A DNA stretch of 64,000 nt from Hyphomicrobium_A sp963776675 (GCA_963776675.1 CAVZNR010000036.1:71442-135441); one strand, 5' to 3'. Positions 44,820 through 54,608 are shown, counted from the first letter of the stretch. The notes: generated by a model from the letters alone, not told the origin. Program-made: numbers and translations.

Positions 44820-45617
44820 ATGCGTACATCATGCGTGGGATCCAAGGGATCTGCTCGAGTTATGCCGCGAGAACAACATGCGACACAACTCACCGACACG
44901 ATCGAAGGCTTGCCTGAGACTGGGCCTGCTGCTCGCGCCAAGGGCGTTCAAAAATCGCGGGACGCGATCGTCATCATCGACATACGGCTGCTGTCACGCG
45001 AATGTTTGGCGCGTGTGCTGAGCATCGAATGCGATGCACCGGTCGTCTGTTACTCGACCATTGACGAGTGGCTCGAACAGGGACAGTCGACGCCCGCTTC
45101 GCTGCTCGTGCTGTGCCAATGTGGTCGCTCCAAAGCCGACGCCATCAAAGAGGTCGAGCGTCTCTCCGAGCTCGCCGAACAGATCAACGGGGCGCCCGCC
45201 GTCATTCTTTCCGACAACGAGGACCCCGATCTGATCGTGCAGATGCTCGGCAAGAACGTGCGCGGGTATGTGCCGACCAGCCTGTCCATAAACGTCGCCG
45301 TGCAAGCGATGGAGCTTGCGCGCGCCGGCGGGGTGTTCGTTCCCGCCAGCAGCCTGATCGCGGCTCATCGCGTTCCCGACGCTGCCGCGAGCGCCATGCA
45401 GAAGGCAACCGGTCTCTTCACCGCACGTCAGGCAGCTGTCGTCGATGCCCTGCGTCGCGGCAAGGCGAACAAGATCATCGCCTACGAGCTCAAGATGCGC
45501 GAGAGCACGGTGAAGGTCCACGTTCGCAACATCATGAAGAAGCTGCACGCCACCAACCGTACTGAGGTGGCCTACATGGCGAACCGCCTGTTCAACGGCG
45601 AGGAGCTGGCAGGCTGA
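44820..45617 (+). CDS. LuxR/NarL-type regulator with degenerate receiver
   Basis: About 265 residues. The C-terminal LuxR helix-turn-helix is standard (FTARQAAVVDALRRGKANKI, then YELKMRESTVKVHVRNIMKK). The N-terminal domain has receiver topology (AIVIIDIRLLSRECLARVLS...GAPAVILSDNEDPDLIVQML) but the phosphoacceptor strand reads LLVLCQCGR, with Cys for Asp, and the conserved Lys is replaced by Thr in VRGYVPTSL. It is thus probably regulated without phosphorylation. Located within the exopolysaccharide genes, it is a likely local regulator. An in-frame TTG at 44742 is an alternative start. Confidence 0.8.
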   Translation: MRTSCVGSKGSARVMPREQHATQLTDTIEGLPETGPAARAKGVQKSRDAIVIIDIRLLSRECLARVLSIECDAPVVCYSTIDEWLEQGQSTPASLLVLCQCGRSKADAIKEVERLSELAEQINGAPAVILSDNEDPDLIVQMLGKNVRGYVPTSLSINVAVQAMELARAGGVFVPASSLIAAHRVPDAAASAMQKATGLFTARQAAVVDALRRGKANKIIAYELKMRESTVKVHVRNIMKKLHATNRTEVAYMANRLFNGEELAG

Positions 45618-45655
45618 GCTCGCACTCAGTCAGCTAGCTCGCTGACGCTGCTAGC

Positions 45656-45685
45656 CAGTGCGGCCATCATTCGCTGCGCACTGGC
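45656..45685. terminator. hairpin after LuxR gene
   Basis: CCAGTGCG/CGCACTGG stem with a 14-base loop, about 40 bases after the stop. No T-run. Weak evidence. Confidence 0.35.
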
Positions 45686-45859
45686 TCCTCCTCGGGACCA
45701 ACGGGCCATGCTACCGGCCATCCCCAATAGAAGCAGGTAGTGTCGCCTTCGAACGGCGGCACCAAGGGCACGCCAATAAGAAGTAGGCGAGCTTCAGCGT
45801 ACGCACTTTTCGCGCCTTGTTTGCACTCCGGCACGCGCGAAGAATGAGCACAGGGTGAG

Positions 45860-46744
45860 GTGCGCGAAGTGACAAGCAAGACCGTGTCGGAGCTCTCGAA
45901 GTTATCCGCCAACACGATGGCATTCGATCTGCCTGTTCACGAAGGCGGTCAGGTGCCGACCTCGCACGATTCTGTCCGTACGCTCGACAGACCCAAAAAT
46001 GGGGTGGCTGCGAACAAGCGAGCCCGAGCGGCCGAATCCGATCTCGGCATGCTGATCCGTGCAGCGAGCGCCGTCGACGGTCCTACGCCGGCGTCGAGCA
46101 CGCTTTGGGTGCCAGACCGCACGGAGCCTCAGCCCATCGGCGGCGTCTTTAAGCGGCTGTTCGATATCGCGCTGGCAGGGTCGACACTGGTGCTCCTCTC
46201 TCCCCTGCTGCTGACGGTGGCGCTCATGATCTACGCGACGGCGGGCCGCCCCATCCTTTTTCCGCAACGGCGCCTGGGCTTCGCCGGCCGCCCGTTTGCC
46301 TGCTACAAATTCCGCACCATGGTGAACGACGCCGAGGCGGTTCTAAAGGCGTACCTCGCCAGCAACCCGGACGCGGCGCGCGAGTGGAACGCCAGGCAGA
46401 AGCTCCAAAACGACCCGCGCGTCACCACCTTGGGACACATCCTGCGTCGCTCTAGCCTCGATGAGCTGCCCCAACTGCTCAACGTCCTCAAAGGCGACAT
46501 GAGCTGCGTGGGACCGCGTCCCGTCGTCAACGACGAGATCCCCCGCTACCGCCGCTATTGGAAGCACTACACGCAGGTGCGCCCCGGGCTAACCGGTGCC
46601 TGGCAGGTCAGCGGGCGCAACCGCCTCAGCTACCGCAGGCGCGTGGCGCTCGACAGCCACTACGTGCGCAAATGGTCTCTCGGGCGCGATATGTGGATCC
46701 TGATCAAGACCATCCCGGCGGTGCTGCGGTCCGATACGGCCTGA
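45860..46744 (+). CDS. ExoY-type undecaprenyl-phosphate sugar transferase
   Basis: Up to 294 residues. A disordered N-terminus (about 90 residues) precedes one membrane hairpin (LFDIALAGSTLVLLSPLLLT) and the catalytic bacterial sugar transferase domain: QRRLGFAGRPFACYKFRTMV, SLDELPQLLNVLKGDMSCVG (Asp-Glu active site), PRPVV and RPGLTGAWQVSGRNRLSYRR. It attaches the first sugar-1-phosphate (galactose or glucose) to undecaprenyl phosphate, starting repeat-unit synthesis. GTG at 45860 or ATG at 45917 may be the start. This is the stronger of two such genes in the island. Confidence 0.92.
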   Translation: MREVTSKTVSELSKLSANTMAFDLPVHEGGQVPTSHDSVRTLDRPKNGVAANKRARAAESDLGMLIRAASAVDGPTPASSTLWVPDRTEPQPIGGVFKRLFDIALAGSTLVLLSPLLLTVALMIYATAGRPILFPQRRLGFAGRPFACYKFRTMVNDAEAVLKAYLASNPDAAREWNARQKLQNDPRVTTLGHILRRSSLDELPQLLNVLKGDMSCVGPRPVVNDEIPRYRRYWKHYTQVRPGLTGAWQVSGRNRLSYRRRVALDSHYVRKWSLGRDMWILIKTIPAVLRSDTA

Positions 46745-46753
46745 GGGCGCCGT

Positions 46754-47053
46754 TCAGCGGCGCAGGGTGGCGAAAAGCCCAATCAAATAGAAGCCTTGCT
46801 GGAGCGCCAGCAGCAGCAACAGCACGCCGAGCGTGCGCGGAATGGACCAGCCGTCATAGATTGCCGCCGCTAGAGTCGTGACGCTGAGAAGGGCGGCTGC
46901 CGCCAGCAGGAACGGCACGCGGAAGCGCAGGCCGATGGCCAGTCCCGAGCCTGCGGCTGCGAGGCATGCCCACAACAAATTTGTCCCCTCCGGGCTGGCG
47001 AGCAATTCACGCAACATGGCCTCGACACTGGTCGGCTTCATCGCGTTTTGCAA
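46754..47053 (-). CDS. small hypothetical membrane protein
   Basis: A 99-residue protein with three hydrophobic helices (LLWACLAAAGSGLAIGL, FLLAAAALLSVTTLAAAIY, LGVLLLLLALQQGFYLIGL). It is found at the end of the ExoY gene on the other strand, ten bases away, and directly downstream of the GT4 gene at 47094. Similar small membrane proteins accompany exopolysaccharide loci, but no family is recognised. ATG ending at 47041 is an alternative start. Confidence 0.65.
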   Translation of the reverse strand: MQNAMKPTSVEAMLRELLASPEGTNLLWACLAAAGSGLAIGLRFRVPFLLAAAALLSVTTLAAAIYDGWSIPRTLGVLLLLLALQQGFYLIGLFATLRR

Positions 47054-47093
47054 TATGAGGCGCCCAAATTCCCGCCGCGCAAGCGCCGACGTC

Positions 47094-48365
47094 TCAGCCC
47101 GCCGCGCGCACGCCGTCCACCTCCGCCATCAGCTCCAGGTAGTGCTCGGCAATGGAGCGCCAGGCGTAGCGCTCGGCGCGTGCGCACCCGCTCTCGACAA
47201 GCTGGCTTCGCAGCTCCTTATCAGTCCGCAGCCTCTCGACGGCCGCAAGCCAGCCCTCGATATCGTCGGGGGCGGCGTAAAGCGCGGCGTCACCGCAGAT
47301 CTCCGGAAGACACGGGGCGGTCGAGGCCACGACAGGGCAGCGGTGGATCATTGCCTCGACCGCCGGCAGTCCGAAGCCCTCGATCCGGGACGGAAACAGG
47401 AAGCAAACCGCGCCCGACAGCGCCTTTGCCAGATCGTCGTCGCTGATCCGGCCGAGGATGCGGACGTTGCTTTGGCCCCCAGTTGAGCCTTGAAATGCTG
47501 CGGGATCGACGTCGCCTACCACCCACAGATCGAGCCCGGCCCGATCGAGCAAGGGCGCCAGCTTCTCCAAAAGCTGCGTATTCTTGTATTTTTCCGGGCG
47601 CCCGAAACACAGCGCATAGGGACGTGCCCCCGCGACGCGCAGCTCGGAGCGGCTGCCGTCCCAGCTCCTGGCGTGATCGCTGCCGTTGTAGGTCACGACG
47701 ATCCTCTCCGGCGGCGCCACGCCGAACTCGACCAAATGCGCCTTCGACAGATTGGAGACCGTCGTTATGGTTTCAGCGCGCCGGCCGAGCAGCGGCAGGA
47801 TCGCGCGATGCGCCAGCCGGAACAGCCGACCGTAGCTCTCCGGCATCAGCCGGGTGTGCAGATCGTGAATGCAGGCAATGTGGCGTCGGACCGCCACAGG
47901 CGCGAGGTTGCAGAAGCTCACAAGCCCGCCCCGCACGTAGAACGGAAGCTGCATCTGGACCCAGAACTGGGGCAACCTGGGATAGCGGAACTCGGGCACC
48001 ACGCGCACGGGAATGAAGCGCAGCGGCTTGTCGGGCGCGCGCGGGGCGATGAGCTCAATATGGAGATCGCGGGTCAGCGGATGCGCCTCGCCAATAAGCG
48101 CGTCGAGCTGCAGCGTGACCTCCCGCGCGTAGCGGGCGACGCCGTTGTGCTTCAGCGTGAGGAAATCACCGTTAATGGCCCAGCGCCGCCGGGCGCGCCG
48201 CTCAGCACGCGTCGCCGAGGTCTCGCTCCTATTCAGGAGCGGCGCGGCTGGGATAACGCGAGGGGATAGGGAGACGTCCTGGTCGGCCGCCTTCAACACG
48301 AACTTGCGCTGCACCCGCAAGACTCCGATGTGCTCGTTAACGACTGTCGTCTGAGCCAGGAGCAT
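47094..48365 (-). CDS. GT4 family glycosyltransferase
   Basis: Up to 423 residues; the first 60 are doubtful and the domain begins at WAINGDFLTLKHNGVARYAR, the acceptor-binding loop. IACIHDLHTRLMPESYGRLF and TITTVSNLSKAHLVEFGV are typical of the mannosyltransferase WbdB/WbpY-like group. Nucleotide-sugar site: YALCFGRPEKYKNTQLLEKL and FLFPSRIEGFGLPAVEAMIH (E-x7-E). It transfers a hexose, possibly mannose, to the repeat unit. Transcribed opposite to its neighbours, divergent from the next GT4 gene. Confidence 0.87.
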   Translation of the reverse strand: MLLAQTTVVNEHIGVLRVQRKFVLKAADQDVSLSPRVIPAAPLLNRSETSATRAERRARRRWAINGDFLTLKHNGVARYAREVTLQLDALIGEAHPLTRDLHIELIAPRAPDKPLRFIPVRVVPEFRYPRLPQFWVQMQLPFYVRGGLVSFCNLAPVAVRRHIACIHDLHTRLMPESYGRLFRLAHRAILPLLGRRAETITTVSNLSKAHLVEFGVAPPERIVVTYNGSDHARSWDGSRSELRVAGARPYALCFGRPEKYKNTQLLEKLAPLLDRAGLDLWVVGDVDPAAFQGSTGGQSNVRILGRISDDDLAKALSGAVCFLFPSRIEGFGLPAVEAMIHRCPVVASTAPCLPEICGDAALYAAPDDIEGWLAAVERLRTDKELRSQLVESGCARAERYAWRSIAEHYLELMAEVDGVRAAG

Positions 48366-48513
48366 AGCCCACCGCCGCCGCGCCGAACCTACCTCCTTCG
48401 GACACGCATACAGCCATTTGACGGGCCGCTATCCCCTGCGGCCGGCGGTAGAATGCCCGAGACCGGCGGGTGCGCAGCACTCAGGCCGGGGTTTGAAATT
48501 TGGGAGGGGCGCC

Positions 48514-49878
48514 ATGTCGTCGATGCGGCGGCCCCTGGGTTGCGCGGAGACTGTCGATATGGCCATCGGCCGTGCCAACGAGGGCCATGCCATCGAGCGC
48601 GTCGTCGTCATCAACGACGACTCGGTCCCGAGCGGCGGCGCCGCCGGCATCATGCTGGCGTCCCTGCGGCAGCTGCGTGAGCGCAACGTGCCGGTGACCC
48701 TCCTGACCGGAGACGACGGTTCCGATCCCCAGCTCGCGCGCATGGGCGTCGACGTCGTGTCCCTCGCAGGCCAGCACATTCTCGAGGGCAATCGCGCCGA
48801 CGCCGCCCTGCGCGGGCTTTACAGCCGCAAGACGGCGCGTCTGCTCGAGCAATGGATCGAGGCCAACGACACGCCCGGCACCGTCTACCACCTGCACAAC
48901 TGGCACAAGGTTCTGTCGGCGTCTGCCTTTGTGCCGTTGCGCCGGGTAGCCGCACGCCTGGTGCTATCGGCGCACGACTATTTCCTGGCGTGTCCCAACG
49001 GCGGCTACTTTAATTTTCAGCGCGGTCAGGCCTGCGATCTCAAGCCGATGAGCCCCGCATGCCTCGCCTCACAATGCGACAAGCGCAACTACGCGCATAA
49101 GCTCTGGCGCGTTGGCCGCAGCGCCGTGCGCCAGATCGCGCTCAACCTGTCCGATACGCCGGCAACGGTTCTGGCGGTGCACGACGGCATGATCCCTCTG
49201 CTGGAGCGGGGCGGAATCGACTGCCGCGCGATCCGTGTCCTGCGCAATCCGGTCACGCCGTGGCGCAGCGCAAGAGTGGAAGCCGAGCGCAACCGCATCT
49301 TCCTCTTCGTGGGACGTTTGGAGGAGGACAAGGGCGTCACCCTGCTGGCGCGCGTCGCGCGCGCGGTTGGGGCACCGGTCCGCATTGTCGGAACCGGCCC
49401 GCTGGAGCCGGAGCTAAAACGCACCTTCCCGGAGCTCGAGCTGACCGGGTGGAAGTCGAAGGAGGACATCGCCGAGCTTTGTGGCCAAGCGCGCGCGCTG
49501 CTGATGCCGAGCCGCTGGCGCGAGACCTTTGGTCTGGTGGCGATCGAGGCAGCCATGAGCGGCATACCGATCATCGCTTCGCGCGCCGCGCTCATCACGG
49601 ACGATCTCGTCCGCCTCGGGGTGGGCATCGACTGTGCCGCCGACGACGCAGATGCGCTGGCGCAGGCCATGACCGAGCTGGCGGCCGACGACCACGCCGT
49701 TGCGCGCATGAGCCACCGCGGCTTCGAGAACGCACGCCTCCTGGCCCCCACTCCTGAGGACTGGGGCAACGAGCTGATCGCGATCTACCAGGGCAAGCTT
49801 GCGGCTTCGCCAAAGCGAATGCCCAGCCAGCCTTTTACGCGCGCCGCCACGGCAGGCGAAATCAGCCGGGCCGGCTGA
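48514..49878 (+). CDS. GT4 family glycosyltransferase
   Basis: A 454-residue glycosyltransferase. Start ATG at 48514, preceded by GGAGGGG; frame is open back to 48418. GGAAGIMLASLRQLRERNVP is the first Rossmann helix; YHLHNWHKVLSASAFVPLRR and LSAHDYFLACPNGGYFNFQR form the acceptor side, the latter with a CxxG and two further Cys (QACDLK, PACLASQCDKRNY) typical of a GT4 subgroup. Donor site: FLFVGRLEEDKGVTLLARVA, GTGPLEPEL and MPSRWRETFGLVAIEAAMSG. Acts on the cytoplasmic side in repeat-unit assembly. Confidence 0.9.
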   Translation: MSSMRRPLGCAETVDMAIGRANEGHAIERVVVINDDSVPSGGAAGIMLASLRQLRERNVPVTLLTGDDGSDPQLARMGVDVVSLAGQHILEGNRADAALRGLYSRKTARLLEQWIEANDTPGTVYHLHNWHKVLSASAFVPLRRVAARLVLSAHDYFLACPNGGYFNFQRGQACDLKPMSPACLASQCDKRNYAHKLWRVGRSAVRQIALNLSDTPATVLAVHDGMIPLLERGGIDCRAIRVLRNPVTPWRSARVEAERNRIFLFVGRLEEDKGVTLLARVARAVGAPVRIVGTGPLEPELKRTFPELELTGWKSKEDIAELCGQARALLMPSRWRETFGLVAIEAAMSGIPIIASRAALITDDLVRLGVGIDCAADDADALAQAMTELAADDHAVARMSHRGFENARLLAPTPEDWGNELIAIYQGKLAASPKRMPSQPFTRAATAGEISRAG

Positions 49879-50044
49879 TCCGCTCGAGGCGCCGGCCCCT
49901 TCTTCCGCGCTGCACCCATAAGGCTTAGGAGCCCCTACTTCATATGTTGGGGTGGGCCAAAAGCCGGCTTTCGTTACATTGAACGTCATGTTTCGTGGTG
50001 GGGAACAGCTCTCGTTCCGCCACAGCCCATAGTGAGTGCGAACC

Positions 50045-51538
50045 ATGCGTGATGGTGCTTTGCAACGGCGAACGGCAACGGCTCCGCCGGACCGTTTCGA
50101 GATGACGCCCGGGATACCCCTCATCGTCGATCTGGACGGATGTCTGATCCGTTCGGATCTTCTTTATGAGACCGCCTTCGCGTACCTGAGCGCCAATCCG
50201 CTGCGCCTGTTTCCGCTGCTTCAATGGCTATGGCGCGGACGCGCCTACCTGAAGCGCAGGCTCGCCGAGGCGGCCGGACTGGACCTGCAGCTGATTCCGG
50301 TCAACGAAGCGGTTGCCGACTATGCGCGAGCTGCCAAGGCGGACGGCCGCGCGGTCTATCTCGCGACCGGCAGCGACGAGCTGCTTGCGCGTAAGATCGG
50401 CACGCGTTTCGATTTTCTCGACGGCGTCATCGCCAGCGACGGAACCTGCAATCTCAAGGGACGCCGCAAGGGTGCGGAGCTGCAAAGGCGCTTCCCCCAA
50501 GGCTTCGACTATGTCGGCGACTGCCACGACGACCTCCACATCTGGAAGCAAGCCCGTAAAGTCGTCGTCGTCGAGCCCGACTCCGCCCTGCGGCAGTCCG
50601 TCGACGCGCTCGGCAAACCCACCGAAACGCTGGAGCGGGACACGCCCCAGTGGTCGGCCCTGCTCAAAGCCGCCAGGCTGCACCAGTGGGCCAAAAACAC
50701 GCTGGTCTTCGTCCCGGCGCTGCTGTCGGGCCAGATCGTGCGCCCGGAAATTCTAGGTGCGTGTCTGGTGACGTTCGTCGCCCTGGGCCTTGTCGCCTGC
50801 GGCACGTATTTGTTGAACGACCTGCTGGACCTGTCGCACGACCGCCGGCATCCCACCAAGCGCAACCGCCCGTTGGCGAGCGGGCATCTGCCGATGCTGA
50901 CCGCGGTCACAGTCATTCCACTCCTCATCGGAACCGGGCTGGCGCTCGGCGCCGCCGTCGGCGTTGCGGTGTTCGCATCGCTGCTGGCGTATCTCGCGCT
51001 CACGCTCGCCTACTCGCTGCGGATCAAGAAGGTGCCGATCTTCGATACCATCACGCTGGCAGGCCTCTTCACGCTGCGGCTCATGCTGGGAATTGCGGCA
51101 GCGGCCGTGTTCATCTCCCCGTGGCTGCTCGTGTTCTCGATGTTCCTGTTCACCTCGCTGTGCCTCGCCAAGCGCTGCGCCGAGATCCAATCCATTCAGA
51201 ACACCGGAGCGTCGGCGCTGTCGGGACGCGGCTATCTGGTCAGCGACGCACCGTTCGTGCTCGCGCTCGGCCTCGCGACGGGCACGGGATCGATCCTGAT
51301 CATGGTGCTCTATTTGATCTTCGATGCCTTCAACCGATCCTTCTACGCCGATCCGCACTGGCTCTGGACCATCCCCGTCGTTTTGTTCCTCTGGGTGACG
51401 CACATCTGGCTCGTCGGCCATCGCGGCAAGCTCGACGACGATCCCGTCGCCTACGCCATCAAGGATCGCCAGAGCATCATTCTCGGCAGCATTGCAGCAG
51501 GCGGCTTCGCGCTCGCCTGGGCCGGCGTGCCTTTGTGA
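50045..51538 (+). CDS. HAD-UbiA fusion: polyprenyl-phosphate phosphoribosyltransferase-like
   Basis: A 497-residue two-domain protein. Residues 20-195 are a HAD phosphatase (LIVDLDGCLIRSDLLYE with DxD, YLATGSDELLA, and GDCHDDLHIW as motif IV). Residues about 210-497 are a UbiA prenyltransferase with eight or nine helices; NDLLDLSHDRRHPTKRNRPL carries the NDxxDxxxD prenyl-diphosphate motif. In mycobacteria the UbiA enzyme Rv3806c joins decaprenyl phosphate and PRPP; here a phosphatase to remove the 5'-phosphate is built in. It heads a seven-gene run whose products fit the following steps. Lipid and sugar specificities are inferred. Confidence 0.85.
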   Translation: MRDGALQRRTATAPPDRFEMTPGIPLIVDLDGCLIRSDLLYETAFAYLSANPLRLFPLLQWLWRGRAYLKRRLAEAAGLDLQLIPVNEAVADYARAAKADGRAVYLATGSDELLARKIGTRFDFLDGVIASDGTCNLKGRRKGAELQRRFPQGFDYVGDCHDDLHIWKQARKVVVVEPDSALRQSVDALGKPTETLERDTPQWSALLKAARLHQWAKNTLVFVPALLSGQIVRPEILGACLVTFVALGLVACGTYLLNDLLDLSHDRRHPTKRNRPLASGHLPMLTAVTVIPLLIGTGLALGAAVGVAVFASLLAYLALTLAYSLRIKKVPIFDTITLAGLFTLRLMLGIAAAAVFISPWLLVFSMFLFTSLCLAKRCAEIQSIQNTGASALSGRGYLVSDAPFVLALGLATGTGSILIMVLYLIFDAFNRSFYADPHWLWTIPVVLFLWVTHIWLVGHRGKLDDDPVAYAIKDRQSIILGSIAAGGFALAWAGVPL

Positions 51539-51544
51539 GGTTAC

Positions 51545-53512
51545 GTGAGAGCATCAACCGCACGCCTTAGATCGTCTCTCGACGTCATGCCTCGGCACTT
51601 GCCGGCGGATGAACCGACATCCGACCGGCGGTCGAGGCAGACCCCTGTCGCCCCTCATGAAACGGACCGGGGCAAACGGTCTGCCATCATGGTCCGGTTC
51701 GAGGCGGCGGTGTCGGCGCTATGCTACTCGTTCATAGCCGCCCGCTATGGGACGCGGGCCGGCCAAGCGGCGCCGCATTGGAACCGCACGGTGCGCTTCG
51801 TTCTCGACCAGCACGCGCGCATGCCGGACTACCTGCGGCTGCCCGTTGTCCTGGCGACGCTGCTCCTGGACCACGCAACCTACCTCACCGACGGGCAGTG
51901 CTTCCATCGACTGAAGCCGGAGCGTCGCGCGGTGCTGATCGCAAGAGTGCGGCGTTCCAACATCCGGCCGCTGAAGGACGTGCTGCGCTTCTACGAGGCA
52001 TTGAGCATCTTCGCTTTCGCAGAGGAGCTCGAGCCCGCGGCAGAAGAGACCAAGACCTCCCATGCCCGCAGGACCGTCACGCCTTTGTTGCCAAAGCGCA
52101 GCGAGGTGATCGTCATCGGATCGGGTCCCGGCGGCGCGATCACGGCCTGCCTTCTTGCGGAGGCCGGGCGCGACGTCGTGCTGATCGAATCTGGGGCGCA
52201 CTTCGGGCCCGTGCAGGAGGCCCGCTTCAACACCGCCGAAATGCAGAACAAGTACCGCAACGGGGGCGTGACCGCCGCACTGGGAGCGGCAAAGATCGCC
52301 TACGCTGAGGGCCACTGCGTCGGCGGCGGCAGTGAGATCAACGCCGGTCTTTATCACCGCACGCCGGACGAGGTTCTCGACCATTGGCGGCGGCAGTATG
52401 GCGTCGCGGATGCGGACATGGGAGAGATGGCACCGCACTTCGAAACCTGCGAGCAGGCTGTCGGCGTCTCCTTCATGCACGGCCAGGTTCCACCCTCCTC
52501 GCTGAAGCTCCATCGCGGAGCCGAGCTCAAGGGGTGGAACGCGCTCGAGGTTCCGCGCTGCTTCCGCTACCTGCCCAATGGTGCGGCCCAGAAGCAGTCG
52601 ATGAGCCGCACCTATATTCCGCGTGCGATTGCCGCCGGATGCCGGCTCGTCGCCAACACCCGCGCCACGCGCCTGAAGCGTCATGGTTCCGGCTGGCTGG
52701 TCCAGATCGAGCATACCGGCCCCGGCGCGCCGCCCGCACGCCAGGAGCTGCACGCTGAAAGCGTGTTCGTGTGTGGCGGCGCCATTCATACGCCAGCCCT
52801 GCTGCAGGCCAGCGGCATCAAGCACAACATCGGGCGCTCGCTGCGGATGCATCCGACCGTCAAGGTCACCGCCCGGTTTCGCGAGACCGTCAACGCGCGC
52901 GACGTCGGCGTGCCCGTCCACCAGGTCAAGGAGTTCTCCCCCCGCCTCGGCTTCGGCTGCTCGATCAGCAAGCCGCCGCACATTTCGCTCGCGATGCTCG
53001 ACCACCCCGACGACAGCGCTGAAGCCGACAACGCGTGGGACAAGATGGCGGTGTACTATGCGATGATCCGCGGCGGCACCGGACGCGTGCAGAAACTGCC
53101 GATGTACCGCGATCCACTCGTCAGCTACCGGCTCGACAACCAGGACCGGCGCGATCTCGCCGAAGGCTTGAAGAAGCTTTGCGAGGTCCTCTTTGCGGCC
53201 GGCGCCGAGACGCTCTATCCGAGCATCGCCGGCCTGCCTCCGCTGCGCAGCGTCGACGACCTACGATTCCTTCCCGAGGTGCTGCCGGCCGAGGACAGCA
53301 ACCTCATGACCGTACATCTGTTCTCCAGCTGCCCCATGGGCGAGGACACAGCACTCTGTGCAACCAATTCATTCGGACGCGTGCACGGCCACGACAACTT
53401 GCATATCGCAGACGCGAGCCTGTTGTGCACAAGCCTGGGCGTGAACCCGCAGGGATCCGTCATGGCCTTCGCCCGACGCAACGCCATGCACTTCTTGTCA
53501 CAACGCGAATGA
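51545..53512 (+). CDS. GMC-family FAD oxidoreductase
   Basis: A 655-residue flavoenzyme. After a 175-residue helical N-terminal region comes the ADP-binding motif VIVIGSGPGGAITACLLAEA, then GHCVGGGSEINAGLYHRTP and the GMC C-terminal motifs HLFSSCPMGED and HIADASLLCTSLGVNPQGSV with the Asn-Pro pair. GTG at 51545 is preferred for its GAGG just upstream and tight coupling (six bases) to the UbiA stop; ATG at 51587 is possible. GMC enzymes oxidise alcohols and sugars. In this context it could oxidise the 2-hydroxyl of a lipid-linked ribose, the step done by the unrelated DprE1 in mycobacteria. That is inference. Confidence 0.88.
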   Translation: MRASTARLRSSLDVMPRHLPADEPTSDRRSRQTPVAPHETDRGKRSAIMVRFEAAVSALCYSFIAARYGTRAGQAAPHWNRTVRFVLDQHARMPDYLRLPVVLATLLLDHATYLTDGQCFHRLKPERRAVLIARVRRSNIRPLKDVLRFYEALSIFAFAEELEPAAEETKTSHARRTVTPLLPKRSEVIVIGSGPGGAITACLLAEAGRDVVLIESGAHFGPVQEARFNTAEMQNKYRNGGVTAALGAAKIAYAEGHCVGGGSEINAGLYHRTPDEVLDHWRRQYGVADADMGEMAPHFETCEQAVGVSFMHGQVPPSSLKLHRGAELKGWNALEVPRCFRYLPNGAAQKQSMSRTYIPRAIAAGCRLVANTRATRLKRHGSGWLVQIEHTGPGAPPARQELHAESVFVCGGAIHTPALLQASGIKHNIGRSLRMHPTVKVTARFRETVNARDVGVPVHQVKEFSPRLGFGCSISKPPHISLAMLDHPDDSAEADNAWDKMAVYYAMIRGGTGRVQKLPMYRDPLVSYRLDNQDRRDLAEGLKKLCEVLFAAGAETLYPSIAGLPPLRSVDDLRFLPEVLPAEDSNLMTVHLFSSCPMGEDTALCATNSFGRVHGHDNLHIADASLLCTSLGVNPQGSVMAFARRNAMHFLSQRE

Positions 53513-53579
53513 GCAAATGCCACACACCGCCGCCTGCACGGCGAATGGAACGTGATGCGCACCAATATGGAGGCTATAG

Positions 53580-54608
53580 ATGCGCTGTCTAGTTACCGGG
53601 GGATCGGGCTTTTTCGGACACTTGCTGATCGAGAAGCTTCTGGCTCAAGGCCATCAAGTCCGCAGCTTCGATCTGATCTCTGCCGACGACGAGTTCGACG
53701 AGGTCGATTTCAGGCAAGGCGACATCCGCGACCCCGCTGCGGTGCGCGCCGCCTGCGACGGCGTCGAGATGATCTATCACAACGTCGCCCAGCAACCGCT
53801 GTCGAAGGATCCCGAGTTGATGCTCACGGTGAACATCAACGGCACGAGGAACCTTCTGTCCAGCGCTCTGGAGTGCGGCGTCAAGAAGACGATCTTTACG
53901 TCCTCGACCGCGATCTTCGGGGTGCCCGGCGAGCTGCCCATTCGGCGCACGACGTCGCCCACGCCGTGCGAGCCGTATGGGCGCACGAAGGTCAAGTCGG
54001 AGCAGCTGTGCAAGGAGTACATCGACAGGGGCCTGGATATTACCCTGGTGCGGCCCCGCACCATTCTCGGGCATGGGCGGCTCGGCATCTTCCAGATGCT
54101 GTTCGAGTGGATCCGCGAGGGCCGCAACGTTCCGGTGATGGGCCGCGGCGACAACACGTTCCAGTTCATCCACGCGCATGACCTGGCGGACGCCTGCATC
54201 CTCTCGGCGGAGCAGAAGGGACCGCAGGTCTACAACATCGGCACCGACAGGTTCGGCACGATGCGCCAAGCGCTCGAAGCGCTGTGCCGGCACGCCAAAA
54301 CCGGCTCGGAGGTGCGCTCCGTACCCGAGACCCCCGTGCGCTGGTTCATGGCCGGCGCGGAGCGCATGAAGATCTCACCGCTCGGTGCCTACCACTACAT
54401 GGCCTACGGCAAGCCCAACTATTTCGACGTCTCCGACGCCGTCAACGAGCTCGGCTGGCATCCCAAGTACTCGAACGAAGAGATGATGATCGCCAGCTAC
54501 GACTGGTACGTGCAGAACCGCGACGCCGTCTTGAGCGCTAAATACGGGAGCCCGCACCGGTCCGCCGTCAAGCAGGGCGTGCTGAAGCTGCTGATCGGCA
54601 TTCTCTAA
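53580..54608 (+). CDS. NAD-dependent epimerase/dehydratase (extended SDR)
   Basis: A 342-residue SDR. LVTGGSGFFGHLLIEKLLAQ is the nucleotide-binding Rossmann motif, TSSTAIFG holds the catalytic Ser and PYGRTKVKSEQLC the YxxxK. The substrate loop (VRPRTILGHGRLGIFQMLFE) and the FQFIHAHDLADACILS strand fit sugar-nucleotide or lipid-linked-sugar epimerases and 3beta-HSD-like members. With the neighbouring GMC enzyme it could form an oxidase/reductase pair that epimerises a lipid-linked pentose. Confidence 0.88.
   Translation: MRCLVTGGSGFFGHLLIEKLLAQGHQVRSFDLISADDEFDEVDFRQGDIRDPAAVRAACDGVEMIYHNVAQQPLSKDPELMLTVNINGTRNLLSSALECGVKKTIFTSSTAIFGVPGELPIRRTTSPTPCEPYGRTKVKSEQLCKEYIDRGLDITLVRPRTILGHGRLGIFQMLFEWIREGRNVPVMGRGDNTFQFIHAHDLADACILSAEQKGPQVYNIGTDRFGTMRQALEALCRHAKTGSEVRSVPETPVRWFMAGAERMKISPLGAYHYMAYGKPNYFDVSDAVNELGWHPKYSNEEMMIASYDWYVQNRDAVLSAKYGSPHRSAVKQGVLKLLIGIL

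Noticed and set aside
51719..53005. 428-codon minus-strand frame
   Set aside because: Antisense of the GMC oxidoreductase.
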